A DNA stretch of 64,000 nucleotides. Origin: Vogesella margarita. Lineage in GTDB: Bacteria > Pseudomonadota > Gammaproteobacteria > Burkholderiales > Chromobacteriaceae. Made by a program: the position numbers and the translations under genes. The notes below the pieces were generated by a model that saw only the letters and a program-made list of their open reading frames with translations, searched no databases and was not told the DNA's origin. Where the stretch lies: assembly GCF_028548475.1 (NCBI RefSeq), contig NZ_JAQQLE010000009.1:105335-169334 (forward strand), given 5' to 3'. Numbering within the stretch: position 1 is the stretch's first letter; each line of letters begins with the position of its first letter. This document shows, one piece after another, positions 17,719 to 27,032 of the stretch.

Positions 17719-17748
17719 TTCCCCAATAGGGTTTTCCGCGATGGGGAA
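17719..17748. promoter_or_regulatory. Inverted repeat TTCCCCA...TGGGGAA upstream of dctA
   Basis: Seven-base arms 16 bases apart in the 230-base gap before dctA, followed by a related GGGGAAATACCCA stretch. A regulator site is plausible. I could not find a correctly spaced sigma-54 GG-N10-GC promoter. Confidence 0.35.
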
Positions 17749-17848
17749 ATACCCAATGTTGGCGCCCTGTCCGTCTGCCGCATGATCCTCGCCAAGACGC
17801 AACACAGCGTGGGCGACCATCACGGCGCCAGACACAGGAGAGTGCACC

Positions 17849-19174
17849 ATGCAGAAAAAACCCTTTTACAAGAGCCTGTATTTCCAGGTCATTGTCGCCA
17901 TCGTACTGGGGGTGACCCTCGGGCACCTGATGCCGGAAGTCGGCGCCAAGCTGAAGCCACTGGGCGACGGTTTCATCAAGCTGGTCAAGATGATGATCGC
18001 CCCGATCATCTTCTGCACCATCGTGGTCGGCATTGCCGGCATGGAAGACATGAAGAAGGTTGGCCGCGTCGGCGGCAAGGCCTTGCTGTACTTTGAAGTG
18101 GTGACCACGATGGCACTGGCCATCGGTCTCCTGGTGGTGAACTTCGTGCAGCCGGGTGCCGGCATGAACATCGACCCGAGCACGCTGGACGCCGGTGCCA
18201 TCGCCAAGTACACCGAGAAGGCCGCCGGCCAGAGCACGGTGGACTTCCTGCTGCACATCATCCCGCAAAGCGCGATCGGCGCCTTTGCCGAGGGCGAGAT
18301 CCTGCAGGTGCTGCTGTTCTCGGTGCTGTTCGGTGCCGGCCTGTCGCTGATGGGCGAGCAGGGTAAACCGGTGCTGGGCTTCTTTGAAAAAGTGTCGCAC
18401 GTGCTGTTCGCGATGATCGGCTTCATCATGAAGCTGGCCCCGATCGGTGCCTTCGGCGCGATGGCCTTCACCATCGGCAAGTACGGCGTCGGCAGCCTGG
18501 TGCAACTGGCCTCGCTGATGGGCACCTTCTACCTGACCTGCGTGCTGTTCGTCGGCCTGGTGCTGGGCACCATCGCCCGCTACTACGGTTTCAGCGTGTG
18601 GAAGCTGATCAAGTACATCAAGGAAGAGCTGCTGATCGTACTGGGTACTTCGTCCTCCGAATCCGCGCTGCCGCGCCTGATGACCAAGCTGGAGCAGCTC
18701 GGTTGCGCCAAGCCGGTGGTGGGCCTGGTGGTACCGACTGGTTACTCCTTCAACCTGGACGGCACCTCGATCTACCTGACCATGGCGGCCATCTTCATCG
18801 CCCAGGCCTGCAACATCGACCTGACCCTGACACAGGAGCTGACCATCCTCGGTGTGCTGCTGCTGACCTCCAAGGGTGCCGCCGGCGTCACCGGCTCCGG
18901 CTTCATCACCCTGGCCGCCACCCTGGCGGTGGTACCGGAAATCCCGGTTGCCGGTCTGGCGCTGATTCTGGGTATCGACCGCTTCATGTCCGAGGCCCGC
19001 GCCATCACCAACCTGATCGGCAACGCCGTCGCCACCGTGGTGGTCGCCAAGTGGGAAAACTCGCTGGACAGCGAACAGATGGCCCGCGAGCTGGCCAACC
19101 CGACGCCGATCAACCACGGCGCCCCGATCGAGGCGCCGCACCTGATCCGCGAAGTATCGCAAGAACTGAGCTGA
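17849..19174 (+). CDS. dctA: C4-dicarboxylate transporter DctA (DAACS family)
   Basis: 441-residue sodium or proton:dicarboxylate symporter with eight hydrophobic segments plus re-entrant loops. Signature stretches are [13 protein letters not shown] and [21 protein letters not shown], and the C-terminal region has [16 protein letters not shown]. It imports succinate, fumarate and malate. It has its own long upstream region with an inverted repeat and a strong terminator after it. A copy of the repeat at 18056-18067 is read as KVGR. Confidence 0.94.
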   Translation: MQKKPFYKSLYFQVIVAIVLGVTLGHLMPEVGAKLKPLGDGFIKLVKMMIAPIIFCTIVVGIAGMEDMKKVGRVGGKALLYFEVVTTMALAIGLLVVNFVQPGAGMNIDPSTLDAGAIAKYTEKAAGQSTVDFLLHIIPQSAIGAFAEGEILQVLLFSVLFGAGLSLMGEQGKPVLGFFEKVSHVLFAMIGFIMKLAPIGAFGAMAFTIGKYGVGSLVQLASLMGTFYLTCVLFVGLVLGTIARYYGFSVWKLIKYIKEELLIVLGTSSSESALPRLMTKLEQLGCAKPVVGLVVPTGYSFNLDGTSIYLTMAAIFIAQACNIDLTLTQELTILGVLLLTSKGAAGVTGSGFITLAATLAVVPEIPVAGLALILGIDRFMSEARAITNLIGNAVATVVVAKWENSLDSEQMARELANPTPINHGAPIEAPHLIREVSQELS

Positions 19175-19197
19175 TCCCGGCCTGCCGGCCAAACACA

Positions 19198-19228
19198 AAG
19201 CCCCTGTCGCGAGACAGGGGCTTTTTTC
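19198..19228 (+). terminator. Terminator of dctA
   Basis: Perfect 11-bp arms (AAGCCCCTGTC / GACAGGGGCTT) around GCGA followed by a T run, 24 bases after the stop. Confidence 0.95.
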
Positions 19229-19230
19229 TT

Positions 19231-19248
19231 GCGGCCAACGTTGGCCGC
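19231..19248. repeat. Palindromic CG variant of the repeat
   Basis: GCGGCCAACGTTGGCCGC, the same 18-bp palindrome as at 7339, in the convergent gap between dctA and apaH. Confidence 0.9.
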
Positions 19249-19270
19249 AGCCGCCGCGCCTTGCCTGGCC

Positions 19271-20098
19271 TTACTTGACCTTGCCGATCTGGCGGTACGG
19301 CGGGCACGGCAGCGAGAACTGGGCGCGGTCTTCCAGCCGCACCGCGGTCAGGCTGCCGCCCCACAGGCAGCCGCTGTCGATGGCCAGCACGTCCTCGGTC
19401 AGCATGAGCCCCAGCGCCGACCAGTGGCCGCAGACGATGGGCGTGTCCATGCTGCGCCGCCCCTCCACCGCGAACCACGGCTGCAGGGATGCCGGCGCGC
19501 TGTCCAGCTCGCCCTTGTAGGACAGGTCCAGCTCGCCGTCGCTGTTGATGAAGCGCATCCGCGTCATCGCGTTGATGATCAGCCGCCAGCGGTCCATGCC
19601 CTTCAGCTCGCCGTGCCAGCGCGAGGGCTTGTTGCCGTACAGCTTGGCGAACAGCTTGCGGTAGTCCTTGCCCGACAGCTCGTCCTCCACCTCCTCCGCC
19701 AGCCGCAGCGCCTTGTTGATACTCCACTCCGGCAGCAGGCCGGCGTGCACCATCGCGTAGCCCTGTTCGTAGATCATCAGCGGCTGGCAGCGCAGCCAGT
19801 CCAGCAGCAGCTTGCTGTCGGCGGCGTCCAGCACGTCGCCTATGGTGTCGTCGCTGTGGATCTTGCCGTAGCCCTCGGATACCGCCAGCAGGTGCAGGTC
19901 GTGGTTGCCGAGCACCATCTGCGTGCAGTCCTGGTGTTCGAACACCCAGCGCAGCACCGCCAACGATTCCGGGCCGCGGTTGACCAGGTCGCCGGTCAGC
20001 CACAGCGTGTCGCGGCCGGGGTTGAATTCAATCTGGCGCAAGAGCGCCATAAAGGGCGTGAAACAGCCCTGCAAATCGCCAATCGCGTAGGTGGCCAT
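19271..20098 (-). CDS. apaH: Diadenosine tetraphosphatase, symmetrical
   Basis: 275-residue metallophosphatase that cleaves Ap4A to two ADP. The three motifs are GDLQGC, GDLVNRGPESL and LGNHDLHLL; MVHAGLLPEW follows. ATG 20098 is preferred because the upstream frame extension is coded by repeat sequence and AGGA lies before this ATG. Convergent with dctA. Confidence 0.95.
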   Translation of the reverse strand: MATYAIGDLQGCFTPFMALLRQIEFNPGRDTLWLTGDLVNRGPESLAVLRWVFEHQDCTQMVLGNHDLHLLAVSEGYGKIHSDDTIGDVLDAADSKLLLDWLRCQPLMIYEQGYAMVHAGLLPEWSINKALRLAEEVEDELSGKDYRKLFAKLYGNKPSRWHGELKGMDRWRLIINAMTRMRFINSDGELDLSYKGELDSAPASLQPWFAVEGRRSMDTPIVCGHWSALGLMLTEDVLAIDSGCLWGGSLTAVRLEDRAQFSLPCPPYRQIGKVK

Positions 20099-20120
20099 GT
20101 GTTGTTGTCCTGTTGATGAA

Positions 20121-20134
20121 TGCGGCCAACCTTG
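20121..20134. repeat. 12-mer repeat copy (TGCGGCCAACCTTG)
   Basis: Exact extended copy between apaH and the TIR element that starts at 20146. Confidence 0.9.
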
Positions 20135-20145
20135 GCCTGAGGGCC

Positions 20146-20290
20146 GGTTCACGATCTGCTACAACTGATCTCACGGGGCGATACCGCGTTGAAAATGCCT
20201 TCGGAATGCTGGTTTATATCTGGATAAACGCAGCTTCCTCAGCCGTTTTCGCCTTGTCTCGCGTGAGCGTACGAGATCGTGAGCACGCTC
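20146..20290. repeat. MITE-like intergenic element, copy A
   Basis: About 145 bases, similar over its whole length to copy B at 24641-24790. The blocks CACGATCTGCT, ACTGATCTCA and a long shared core (20232-20270, AAACGCnGCTTCCTCAGCC onward) are near identical. Imperfect terminal inverted repeats (TTCACGATCT / AGATCGTGAG) and internal hairpins such as GTTTAT...ATAAAC are present. No ORF inside. It fills most of the gap between apaH and rep; bases 20291-20427 hold no recognisable feature except the rep leader. Confidence 0.8.
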
Positions 20291-20427
20291 TGAGCCGTGC
20301 CGCAACGTCGCGCCCGCCGTCATTGCCACGGCGGCGCGCCGGCCGTCCATGATAAAGGAAAGCGCATGGCCGTATCGTGCCGCTGGCTCTACAATGCGCG
20401 CTGTCCATGAAAGATTGACGACATCCC

Positions 20428-22443
20428 ATGTCCCTGCTGCAACTGAATCCGCCGCAACGCGCCGCCATCATGTCGCTGGACGGCCCGCTGCTGGTGCTGG
20501 CCGGCGCCGGCTCCGGCAAGACGCGGGTGATCACCCAGAAGATCGAGTACCTGATCCGCGAGGGCAATTACGACGCGCGCAACATCGCCGCCATCACCTT
20601 TACCAACAAGGCGGCGCGCGAGATGCTGGAACGCGTCGGCAAGCTGATGAACAGCCGCGAGCTGAAGGGCATCACCGTGTCGACCTTCCACTCGCTGGGC
20701 ATGCAATTGCTGCGCCAGGAGGCGCCGCACCTGGGCTACAAGCCGCAGTTCTCCATCCTCGACAGCTACGATGCAGCCAAGATCATCTCGGACGTGCTCA
20801 AGACTACGCACAAGGACGAGGTGCGCAAGGTGCAAAGCCGCATCTCGCTGTGGAAAAACGAGCTGCTCGGCCCCGACGCCGCCATCGTGCAGGCCGACAA
20901 CGAGTTCGACCGCATCTGCGCGATGACCTACGCCAGCTACCAGGCCACGCTCACCGCCTACCAGGCGATGGACTTCGACGACCTGATCCGCTTCCCGGTC
21001 GAGCTGTTCCTGAGCAACGCCGAGGTGCTGCAGAAGTGGCAGCACAAGCTGCGCTACCTGCTGATCGACGAATACCAGGACACCAACACCTGCCAGTACC
21101 AGCTGGTGAAGCTGCTCACCGGAACGCGCGGCATGTTCACCGCGGTGGGCGACGACGACCAGTCCATCTACGCCTGGCGCGGCGCCAACATGGAAAACCT
21201 GCGCCTGCTGCAGCACGACTTCCCCAGGCTGAAGGTGATCAAGCTGGAGCAGAACTACCGCTCCACCGCGCGCATCCTGCGTGCGGCCAACTCGGTGATT
21301 TCCAACAACCCCAAGCTGTTCGAGAAGCAACTGTGGAGTGAACTGGGCCTCGGCGAGCCGATCCACGTGGTGCAGTGCAAGGACGAGGAGCATGAGGCCG
21401 ACGTGGTGGTGCAGCGCCTCTTGGCCCACAAGTTCGAGCACCGCACCGAGTTCAAGGACTACGCGATCCTCTACCGCGGCAACTACCAGGCGCGCATCTT
21501 CGAGCAGGCGCTGCGCAACCAGCGCATTCCCTACCAGATGGCCGGCGGGCAGAGCTTCTTCGACAAGCCGGAAATCAAGGACGTGCTCTCCTACCTGCGC
21601 CTGATCGCCAATCCCGACGACGACCCGGCCTTCATCCGCGCGCTGACCACGCCCAAGCGCGGCGTCGGCGCCACCACGCTGGAAAAGCTGGGTAGCTGGG
21701 CCGGCCAGCGCGGCAACAGCCTGTTCGCCGCCGCGCACGAGGAAGGCTTCCAGTTGCAGGTCGGCGCCGCGCAGCTCGCGCCGCTGCAGGACTTCTGCCG
21801 CTTCATCGTCAACCTGGAATACCGCGCCACGCGCGAGCCGGCCGGCGAGCTGGTGATGGAGATGCTGAAAGCGATCGGCTTCGAGGCCTGGCTGTACGAC
21901 AGCGAGGACAGCCAGCGCGCCGCGGAAGTGAAGTGGAAGAACGTGATGGACCTGGTGGCCTGGCTGCAAAAGAAGGGCGAGGCCGACGGCAAGAACCTGA
22001 TCGAGCTGTCGCAAACCATCGCGCTGATCACCATGCTGGAAGGGCGCGACGAGGGCGAGGTCGACGCGGTGAAGATGTCCACCCTGCACGCATCCAAAGG
22101 GCTGGAGTACCCGCACGTGTTCCTGATCGGCTGCGAGGAAGGCATCCTGCCGCACAGCGAATCGGTGGACAACGGCATGGTGGAGGAAGAACGGCGCCTG
22201 ATGTACGTCGGCATCACCCGCGCCCAGCGCAGCCTGACGCTGACCTACTGCGTGAAGCGCCGCCGCGCCGGCGAGTGGCTATTCGTCGAGCCGTCGCGCT
22301 TCATCAGCGAAATCAACGGCGACGATATCCGCCACTTCGGCAAGCCCGGCGCCGAGCCCATCGTCAGCAAGCGCGAGGGCAAGAGCAAGCTCGCCAGCCT
22401 GATGGCCAGCCTGGACAGCAAGGTGCAGAAGCCGGAGGAGTGA
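20428..22443 (+). CDS. rep: ATP-dependent DNA helicase Rep
   Basis: 671-residue superfamily 1 3'-5' helicase, length as in E. coli Rep. In order: Walker A AGAGSGKT, Ia TFTNKAAREM, Walker B DEYQDTN, motif III GDDDQSIYAWRGA, motif IV QNYRST, motif V STLHASKGLEY and motif VI VGITRAQ. It helps replication forks pass obstacles. It is read away from the TIR element and converges on the cytochrome gene. Confidence 0.95.
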   Translation: MSLLQLNPPQRAAIMSLDGPLLVLAGAGSGKTRVITQKIEYLIREGNYDARNIAAITFTNKAAREMLERVGKLMNSRELKGITVSTFHSLGMQLLRQEAPHLGYKPQFSILDSYDAAKIISDVLKTTHKDEVRKVQSRISLWKNELLGPDAAIVQADNEFDRICAMTYASYQATLTAYQAMDFDDLIRFPVELFLSNAEVLQKWQHKLRYLLIDEYQDTNTCQYQLVKLLTGTRGMFTAVGDDDQSIYAWRGANMENLRLLQHDFPRLKVIKLEQNYRSTARILRAANSVISNNPKLFEKQLWSELGLGEPIHVVQCKDEEHEADVVVQRLLAHKFEHRTEFKDYAILYRGNYQARIFEQALRNQRIPYQMAGGQSFFDKPEIKDVLSYLRLIANPDDDPAFIRALTTPKRGVGATTLEKLGSWAGQRGNSLFAAAHEEGFQLQVGAAQLAPLQDFCRFIVNLEYRATREPAGELVMEMLKAIGFEAWLYDSEDSQRAAEVKWKNVMDLVAWLQKKGEADGKNLIELSQTIALITMLEGRDEGEVDAVKMSTLHASKGLEYPHVFLIGCEEGILPHSESVDNGMVEEERRLMYVGITRAQRSLTLTYCVKRRRAGEWLFVEPSRFISEINGDDIRHFGKPGAEPIVSKREGKSKLASLMASLDSKVQKPEE

Positions 22444-22452
22444 GCGCCGCCT

Positions 22453-22466
22453 TGCGGCCAACCTTG
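22453..22466. repeat. 12-mer repeat copy (TGCGGCCAACCTTG)
   Basis: Exact copy 10 bases after the rep stop, next to the terminator at 22476. Confidence 0.9.
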
Positions 22467-22475
22467 GCCACAATA

Positions 22476-22505
22476 AAAAACGCCGCGCAACAGCGCGGCG
22501 TTTTT
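22476..22505. terminator. Bidirectional terminator between rep and the cytochrome gene
   Basis: Perfect 12-bp arms (AAAAACGCCGCG / CGCGGCGTTTTT) around CAACAG, with A and T runs serving both convergent genes. Confidence 0.95.
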
Positions 22506-22524
22506 CATGACAACTACCGGTAAC

Positions 22525-23262
22525 TTACTTGGCGGCGTTGGTCAGGTATTCCACGGCGGCACGGAACTCTGCATCGGAGCCGCCGAAACCACCCTTAGGC
22601 GGCATCGCGTTCAGGCCCTTGGTAGCGATCTTCACCACTTCGTCCAGACCCGGCTTCAGACGTGGCGCCCAGGCAGCCTTGTCGCCGAACTTCGGTGCAC
22701 CGGCCGCGCCGGAGGCGTGACAGGCAACGCATACGCTCTCGTACACTTTCTTGCCAACTACCGCAGGATCGGCAGCAGCACCGCCTTCGGCACCACCCAC
22801 TGGCGGCTCGGTGAACTTGCCACCGGCGGCGTTACCCATATAGGCCACTGCGCGCTTCAGTTCGTCGTCGGTCAGGTCGGCAGCGCCACCCTTGGCCGGC
22901 ATCGCGTTGAAGCCTTGCAGCGCGTGCTGGGTCAGCGTATCCCAGCCCTTGGCAATACGCGGGCCCCAGGCGGCGGCATCGCCGAATTTCGGCGAACCGG
23001 CCAGACCGGCGCCGTGACAGGAAATACAGATGCCCTTGAACACCTGCTCGCCGGTACGCATACCCGGTGGTGCGTCGCTGGCCACGGATTCGCCGACCGG
23101 TTTCAGACGGGCGGCAACGGCTTCCTTGCTCATTACTTCCGCATTGACATCAAAACCGCTGGTGGCCAGTTTCGCCAGCAACCAGATACCCACCACGACC
23201 AGTACGACGATACCGAGCAAGATCGAGACGATCTGGCCTGGCGCTTTGGTTTCGTTACTCAT
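22525..23262 (-). CDS. Membrane-anchored dihaem cytochrome c5-type protein
   Basis: 245-residue cytochrome with an N-terminal membrane anchor at about 12-32 and two similar c5-like domains. The haem sites are CISCH and CVACH, and each domain has a distal FNAMPAKGG / LNAMPPKGG methionine ligand. A Gly/Ala-rich linker joins the domains. It likely carries electrons from the bc1 complex to terminal oxidases or reductases, as in Neisseria c5. It is monocistronic, with its own terminator. Confidence 0.9.
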   Translation of the reverse strand: MSNETKAPGQIVSILLGIVVLVVVGIWLLAKLATSGFDVNAEVMSKEAVAARLKPVGESVASDAPPGMRTGEQVFKGICISCHGAGLAGSPKFGDAAAWGPRIAKGWDTLTQHALQGFNAMPAKGGAADLTDDELKRAVAYMGNAAGGKFTEPPVGGAEGGAAADPAVVGKKVYESVCVACHASGAAGAPKFGDKAAWAPRLKPGLDEVVKIATKGLNAMPPKGGFGGSDAEFRAAVEYLTNAAK

Positions 23263-23426
23263 TCCAGCCTCGCTGTAATAATGTCATTCAAAAATTGGGG
23301 AAATTATACGGAAAGCCCCAGCACAAGGCAAAGGCGGGAGGAACTTTCCGGAAATTCGTGAAACTGGCAGTCGCGACTGGACGCTGGGCGCCGCTATGCG
23401 CTATGATCCGCCTGCTTTTTTGCGCA

Positions 23427-23503
23427 GCACCCGTAGCTCAGTTGGATAGAGTGTCAGTTTCCGAAGCTGAAGGTCAGTGGTTCGATCCCACTCGGGTGCG
23501 CCA
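23427..23503 (+). tRNA. tRNA-Arg (CCG)
   Basis: 77 bases with encoded CCA. GCACCCG pairs with CGGGTGC, the D arm is AGCTCAGTTGGATAGAG, the anticodon loop is TTCCGAA (anticodon CCG) and the T loop is TTCGATC. Confidence 0.96.
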
Positions 23504-23756
23504 ATCCGCCGGATTATCCGGCATCCCGCCGCAGTGTTCTTTGCGGATTGTCAAAGCAGCTTCCTCGTTGTGCCCCTCCCCAGCGTCTGCCGAATTTATA
23601 TACCCTGAGCATGTCCCGTGCGCGGTCATTTCGCGCGATGTGTTGCAGCTACACACGCCGGCACCCGCGCCAAACGCCATCCTGCCGCAAATTCCTGCCC
23701 GTCGCGGCAAATCTCCGTAAGATGTCGCCTTCCCGAAGATTCAGGCAGGAGATGTC
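23504..23756 (+). other. Gap between tRNA-Arg and the NUDIX gene
   Basis: A small GCCGGATTATCCGGC hairpin lies just after the tRNA (23508-23522) without a T run. Nothing else recognisable. AGGCAGGAG just before 23757 is the ribosome site of the next gene. Confidence 0.5.
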
Positions 23757-24635
23757 ATGCAGTTGCAAGCCGTTACCGGCGCACTCGAGCAGATCGTGTG
23801 CTACGACAAGACCGGTTATTCCCCTCTCGAACTCGCAGGTCAGCGTATCGGCTGTGTCAACGACATCTGGCGCGAACGCCTGCTGACGCAGGAAGCGGCG
23901 ATCTTCCGCGAGGAAAACGGCGTGCTGAAAGCGCTGGATGACGAACCGGACTTTGCCGCCCGCAGCGCCACCCTCGCCGCCGCCGCGCTGCGCTGGCGTG
24001 ACGCCGGCTGGCTCAACGGCTGGCGCGACGAGCAGTTCACCGCCTACTTCACCGACGGCACGCCGGCCTTCGCGATGGAGCGCGCCGCGTTCCGTCCGCT
24101 GGGCCTGACCAGCCGCGCGGTGCACCTCAACGGCCTGCAGCGCATGGCCGACGGCGAGATCCGCATGTGGGTCGGCCGCCGCAGCCCGTTCAAGGACGTG
24201 GCGCCCAACCGCCTCGACAACCTGATGGGCGGCGGCATCGCCGCCGGTGAAAGCATCCAGATCGCGCTGGAGCGCGAAGGCTGGGAAGAAGCCGGCATTC
24301 CGCCGACGCGGCTGGAGCTGCTGCCGCAGACCGCGCTCTTGCTGGCCGAGCGCCCGGTGCCGCGCGGCCTGCACCGCGAATGGCTGTACGTGTTCGACCT
24401 GTGGCTGAAGGAAGGCGAAATCCCGCAGAACCAGGACGGCGAAGTGGCCGAGCACGTGCTGATGCCGCTGGCGGAAGTGGAACAGCACCTGGTCAACGGC
24501 CAGTTCATGAGCGACGCCGCGCTGACCGCCATCGACTGCATGGCGCGCTTGGGCTACTGGGGCGACGATGCCACACTGCACGCGCTGCTGGCCGGAGTGC
24601 GCGGCGTGCCCGGCACCGATACCGCCGGCCGCTGA
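23757..24635 (+). CDS. NUDIX hydrolase with DUF4743-type N-terminus
   Basis: 292-residue protein. The first ~120 residues resemble the DUF4743 region found before NUDIX domains in thiamine-pyrophosphokinase-like proteins. The NUDIX box is GGGIAAGESIQIALEREGWEEAGI in two parts: GGGIAAGE and REGWEEAGI match the Gx5Ex7REUxEExGU consensus. It should hydrolyse a nucleoside-diphosphate-linked compound; the substrate is not known. The gene ends directly against TIR element B. Confidence 0.88.
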   Translation: MQLQAVTGALEQIVCYDKTGYSPLELAGQRIGCVNDIWRERLLTQEAAIFREENGVLKALDDEPDFAARSATLAAAALRWRDAGWLNGWRDEQFTAYFTDGTPAFAMERAAFRPLGLTSRAVHLNGLQRMADGEIRMWVGRRSPFKDVAPNRLDNLMGGGIAAGESIQIALEREGWEEAGIPPTRLELLPQTALLLAERPVPRGLHREWLYVFDLWLKEGEIPQNQDGEVAEHVLMPLAEVEQHLVNGQFMSDAALTAIDCMARLGYWGDDATLHALLAGVRGVPGTDTAGR

Positions 24636-24790
24636 GAACCTGTTCACGATCTGCTGCGACTGATCTCAACAAGGGCGACACGGCGTTAAGTACGGCTTCG
24701 GCATGCGTGTTTAAAGCCGGATAAACGCCGCTTCCTCAGCCGTTTTCGCCTTGTCTCGCGTGAGCGTGCTGGATCGTGAACACGTTCCAA
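24636..24790. repeat. MITE-like intergenic element, copy B
   Basis: Second copy of the element at 20146. The terminal inverted repeat GTTCACGATC (24642-24651) matches GATCGTGAAC (24772-24781) perfectly over 10 bases. The internal GTTTA...TAAAC stem differs in sequence from copy A but keeps the pairing. It starts right after the NUDIX stop codon. No ORF. Confidence 0.82.
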
Positions 24791-24797
24791 GCCAACA

Positions 24798-24830
24798 CAA
24801 GGTTGGCCGCAAGCGTTGCGGCCAACCTTG
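24798..24830. repeat. Perfect inverted pair of the 12-mer repeat
   Basis: CAAGGTTGGCCGCAA and TTGCGGCCAACCTTG form perfect 15-bp arms around GCG. No T run follows on either strand, so this is not a canonical terminator. It lies between element B and the aldehyde dehydrogenase gene. Confidence 0.92.
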
Positions 24831-24897
24831 CCGCCTGCCGCGGCGGATGGATTTTTGCTACAGTGACCGTCTTTCCCCGTAGCCAAGCCGCCGCGTC

Positions 24898-26253
24898 ATG
24901 ACCGCCTTTACCAGCTGCAACCCCGCCTCCGGCGAGGTGGTGTACACCCGCCCCGCCCTGCCCGCCGATTCCCTGCCCCCGCAACTGGCCACGCTGCGCC
25001 GCGCGCAGCACGCGTGGTCGCACCTGGATACCGCCGAACGCGCCGAACGCCTGCTGCGGCTGGCCGACAGGCTGGCGGCCAGCCGTCATGCGCTGGCGGC
25101 CCTGGTGTCGCTGGAAGTGGGCAAGCTGGAGCGCGAATGCCTGGCCGAGATCGACAAGTCGGTACAGCTGATCCGCTACTACGCCGACCTGGCGCCGACG
25201 CTGCTGGCCAGCAAGGACATTGCCACCGGCGCCAGCAAGAGCGGCGTCGCCTTCGAGCCGCTGGGCATCGTGCTGGCGATCATGCCGTGGAACTACCCGG
25301 TGTGGCAGGTGCTGCGCTTCGCGGTGCCGGCGCTGATGTCCGGCAACGCCTGCCTCGTGAAACCGGCTCCGTCGGTGCCGCAGTGCAGCGCGCTGCTGCT
25401 GGACATCGTGCGCGCGGCCGGGCTGGACGTGCTGGACTTGGCGTGGATAGACCACGAAGCGGTGGATGACGCGATCCGCGGCTGCGACGCGGTCGCCTTC
25501 ACCGGCTCCACCACCACCGGGCGCCAGATCGCGGCCATGGCCGGCCGCCACCTGAAGAAGACCGTGCTGGAGCTGGGCGGCAGCAACCCGTTCATCGTGC
25601 TGGCCGACGCCGATGTCGAGGCCGCCGCCAGCGAGGCCGCGCACTCGCGCTTTCGCGACGCCGGCCAGAGCTGCAACGCCGCCAAGCGCATGATCGTGGT
25701 GCCGGAGATCGCCGACGATTTTGTCGCCGCGTTTCTGGAGCACGTCCGCGCGCTGGTGCCCGGCCATCCGGCCGACGCCGCCACCACGCTGGCGCCGCTG
25801 ACCCGCGCCGACCTGCGCGAGGCGCTGCACGCGCAGGTGCTGGACGCGCAGGGCCACGGCGCGCAGCTGCTGGCCGGCGGCATCATGCCGCACGGCGCCG
25901 GCTTCTATTACCCGGCCACGGTGCTGGACCACGTCAACAGCGCCTGCCGCATCTACCACGAGGAAGTGTTCGGCCCGGTGGCCAGCATCCTGCGTGCGGC
26001 CAACGTCGACGATGCCATCCGTCTGGCCAACGACACTCCGTTCGGCCTCGGCGCCACCCTCTTCAGCGCCGACACCGAACAGGCGTGGCGGCTGGGACGC
26101 GAGATCGAGGCCGGTGCGGTGTTCATCAACCGCTACACCAGCTCCGACCTGCGCCTGCCCTTCGGCGGCGTCAAGGCCTCCGGCTACGGCCGCGAACTGT
26201 CCGAGTTCGGCCTCTACGAATTCGTCAACGTGAAGACCTACTGGCAAAAATAA
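24898..26253 (+). CDS. Aldehyde dehydrogenase (succinate-semialdehyde dehydrogenase type)
   Basis: 451-residue NAD(P)-dependent ALDH. It shows EPLGIVLAIMPWNYP, FTGSTTTGRQIA, the general base in LELGGSNPF and the catalytic cysteine in GQSCNAAKR. The Sad/GabD-like pattern near the end is LPFGGVKASGYGRELSEFG. It is a plausible last step of GABA or putrescine breakdown, matching the PuuB- and PuuD-like genes elsewhere in the window, but it is not linked to them. Confidence 0.88.
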   Translation: MTAFTSCNPASGEVVYTRPALPADSLPPQLATLRRAQHAWSHLDTAERAERLLRLADRLAASRHALAALVSLEVGKLERECLAEIDKSVQLIRYYADLAPTLLASKDIATGASKSGVAFEPLGIVLAIMPWNYPVWQVLRFAVPALMSGNACLVKPAPSVPQCSALLLDIVRAAGLDVLDLAWIDHEAVDDAIRGCDAVAFTGSTTTGRQIAAMAGRHLKKTVLELGGSNPFIVLADADVEAAASEAAHSRFRDAGQSCNAAKRMIVVPEIADDFVAAFLEHVRALVPGHPADAATTLAPLTRADLREALHAQVLDAQGHGAQLLAGGIMPHGAGFYYPATVLDHVNSACRIYHEEVFGPVASILRAANVDDAIRLANDTPFGLGATLFSADTEQAWRLGREIEAGAVFINRYTSSDLRLPFGGVKASGYGRELSEFGLYEFVNVKTYWQK

Positions 26254-26334
26254 GGCGTGGGGCGGCCGCGGCCTGCAACAAATTCGCCATGCGCCGGTCG
26301 CATAGTGCTTGTTGCCTTCGTTTCGTGGACCGCC

Positions 26335-26967
26335 ATGCTGCCTCACCGCTCCCGCCCTGCGCGCCAAGACCGCGCGCACGCCCCTCCTCCCCCGCTGTCG
26401 CACGCCACCCTCGGCGAGGCCGTCGGCCGCCACCCGCGCCAGCAGTTGCGCTGGCTGGGGCTGCTGGCGCTGCCGCTGCTGTTGCCGCTGACCGTGCCCG
26501 GCATGGCCACCAGCGTCGGCGCGCTGTGCCTGCTCTTGGCCGGCGGCCTGCTGCTGGCACGGCCGGTGGCGCTGCCGTCGTGGCTGGCGCAACGCCGCCT
26601 GCCGCCGGCGCTGGGCGAGCACCTGCAGCGGTTGCTGGCACACCTCAACCGGCACCTGCTGTCGCGCAGCCGGCCGCGGCTGTTGCGGCTCAGCTCGCCG
26701 CGCTACCGCTACCTCAATGGCGGCATGCTGGCGCTGGCCGGGCTGTCGATGATGGTGCCGGTGCCGGTGATCTCCTTCGACAATATGGTGCCAGCCGCCG
26801 CGGTGGTGCTGCTGGCGTGGGGGCTGCGCCTGCGCGATGGCGCGCTGCTGCTGGCCGGCTATGTCGCCACCGTGCTGGCGTGGGCCTATGTCGCGCTGCT
26901 GTGGTGGGCCGGCGCCGACATCCTGGCCTGGGGTTACCGCCTGCTGCGCGGCAGCTGGCTGGGTTAA
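26335..26967 (+). CDS. ExoD-like integral membrane protein
   Basis: 210-residue protein with four to five hydrophobic segments after a basic, proline-rich N-terminus. The pattern LPLLLPLTVPGMATSVGA, SSPRYRYLNGGMLALAG and PVPVISFDN fits the ExoD family (named for exopolysaccharide synthesis in Rhizobium; molecular function unknown). The start is uncertain: ATG 26335 has no clear ribosome site and in-frame codons exist upstream. Confidence 0.75.
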   Translation: MLPHRSRPARQDRAHAPPPPLSHATLGEAVGRHPRQQLRWLGLLALPLLLPLTVPGMATSVGALCLLLAGGLLLARPVALPSWLAQRRLPPALGEHLQRLLAHLNRHLLSRSRPRLLRLSSPRYRYLNGGMLALAGLSMMVPVPVISFDNMVPAAAVVLLAWGLRLRDGALLLAGYVATVLAWAYVALLWWAGADILAWGYRLLRGSWLG

Positions 26968-27032
26968 GCCGCCACTTGCGCGTATCATCACAGGCTTGAG
27001 CGGGCCGCGCCCGCTTGGCACAGGAGCCCCCC

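Noticed and set aside
17700..17848. Sigma-54 promoter upstream of dctA
   Set aside because: TTGGC and TGC elements are present, but the GG-to-GC spacing is wrong.
23295..23720. ORF across tRNA-Arg and its flanks
   Set aside because: It runs through the tRNA and has no recognisable domain or ribosome site.
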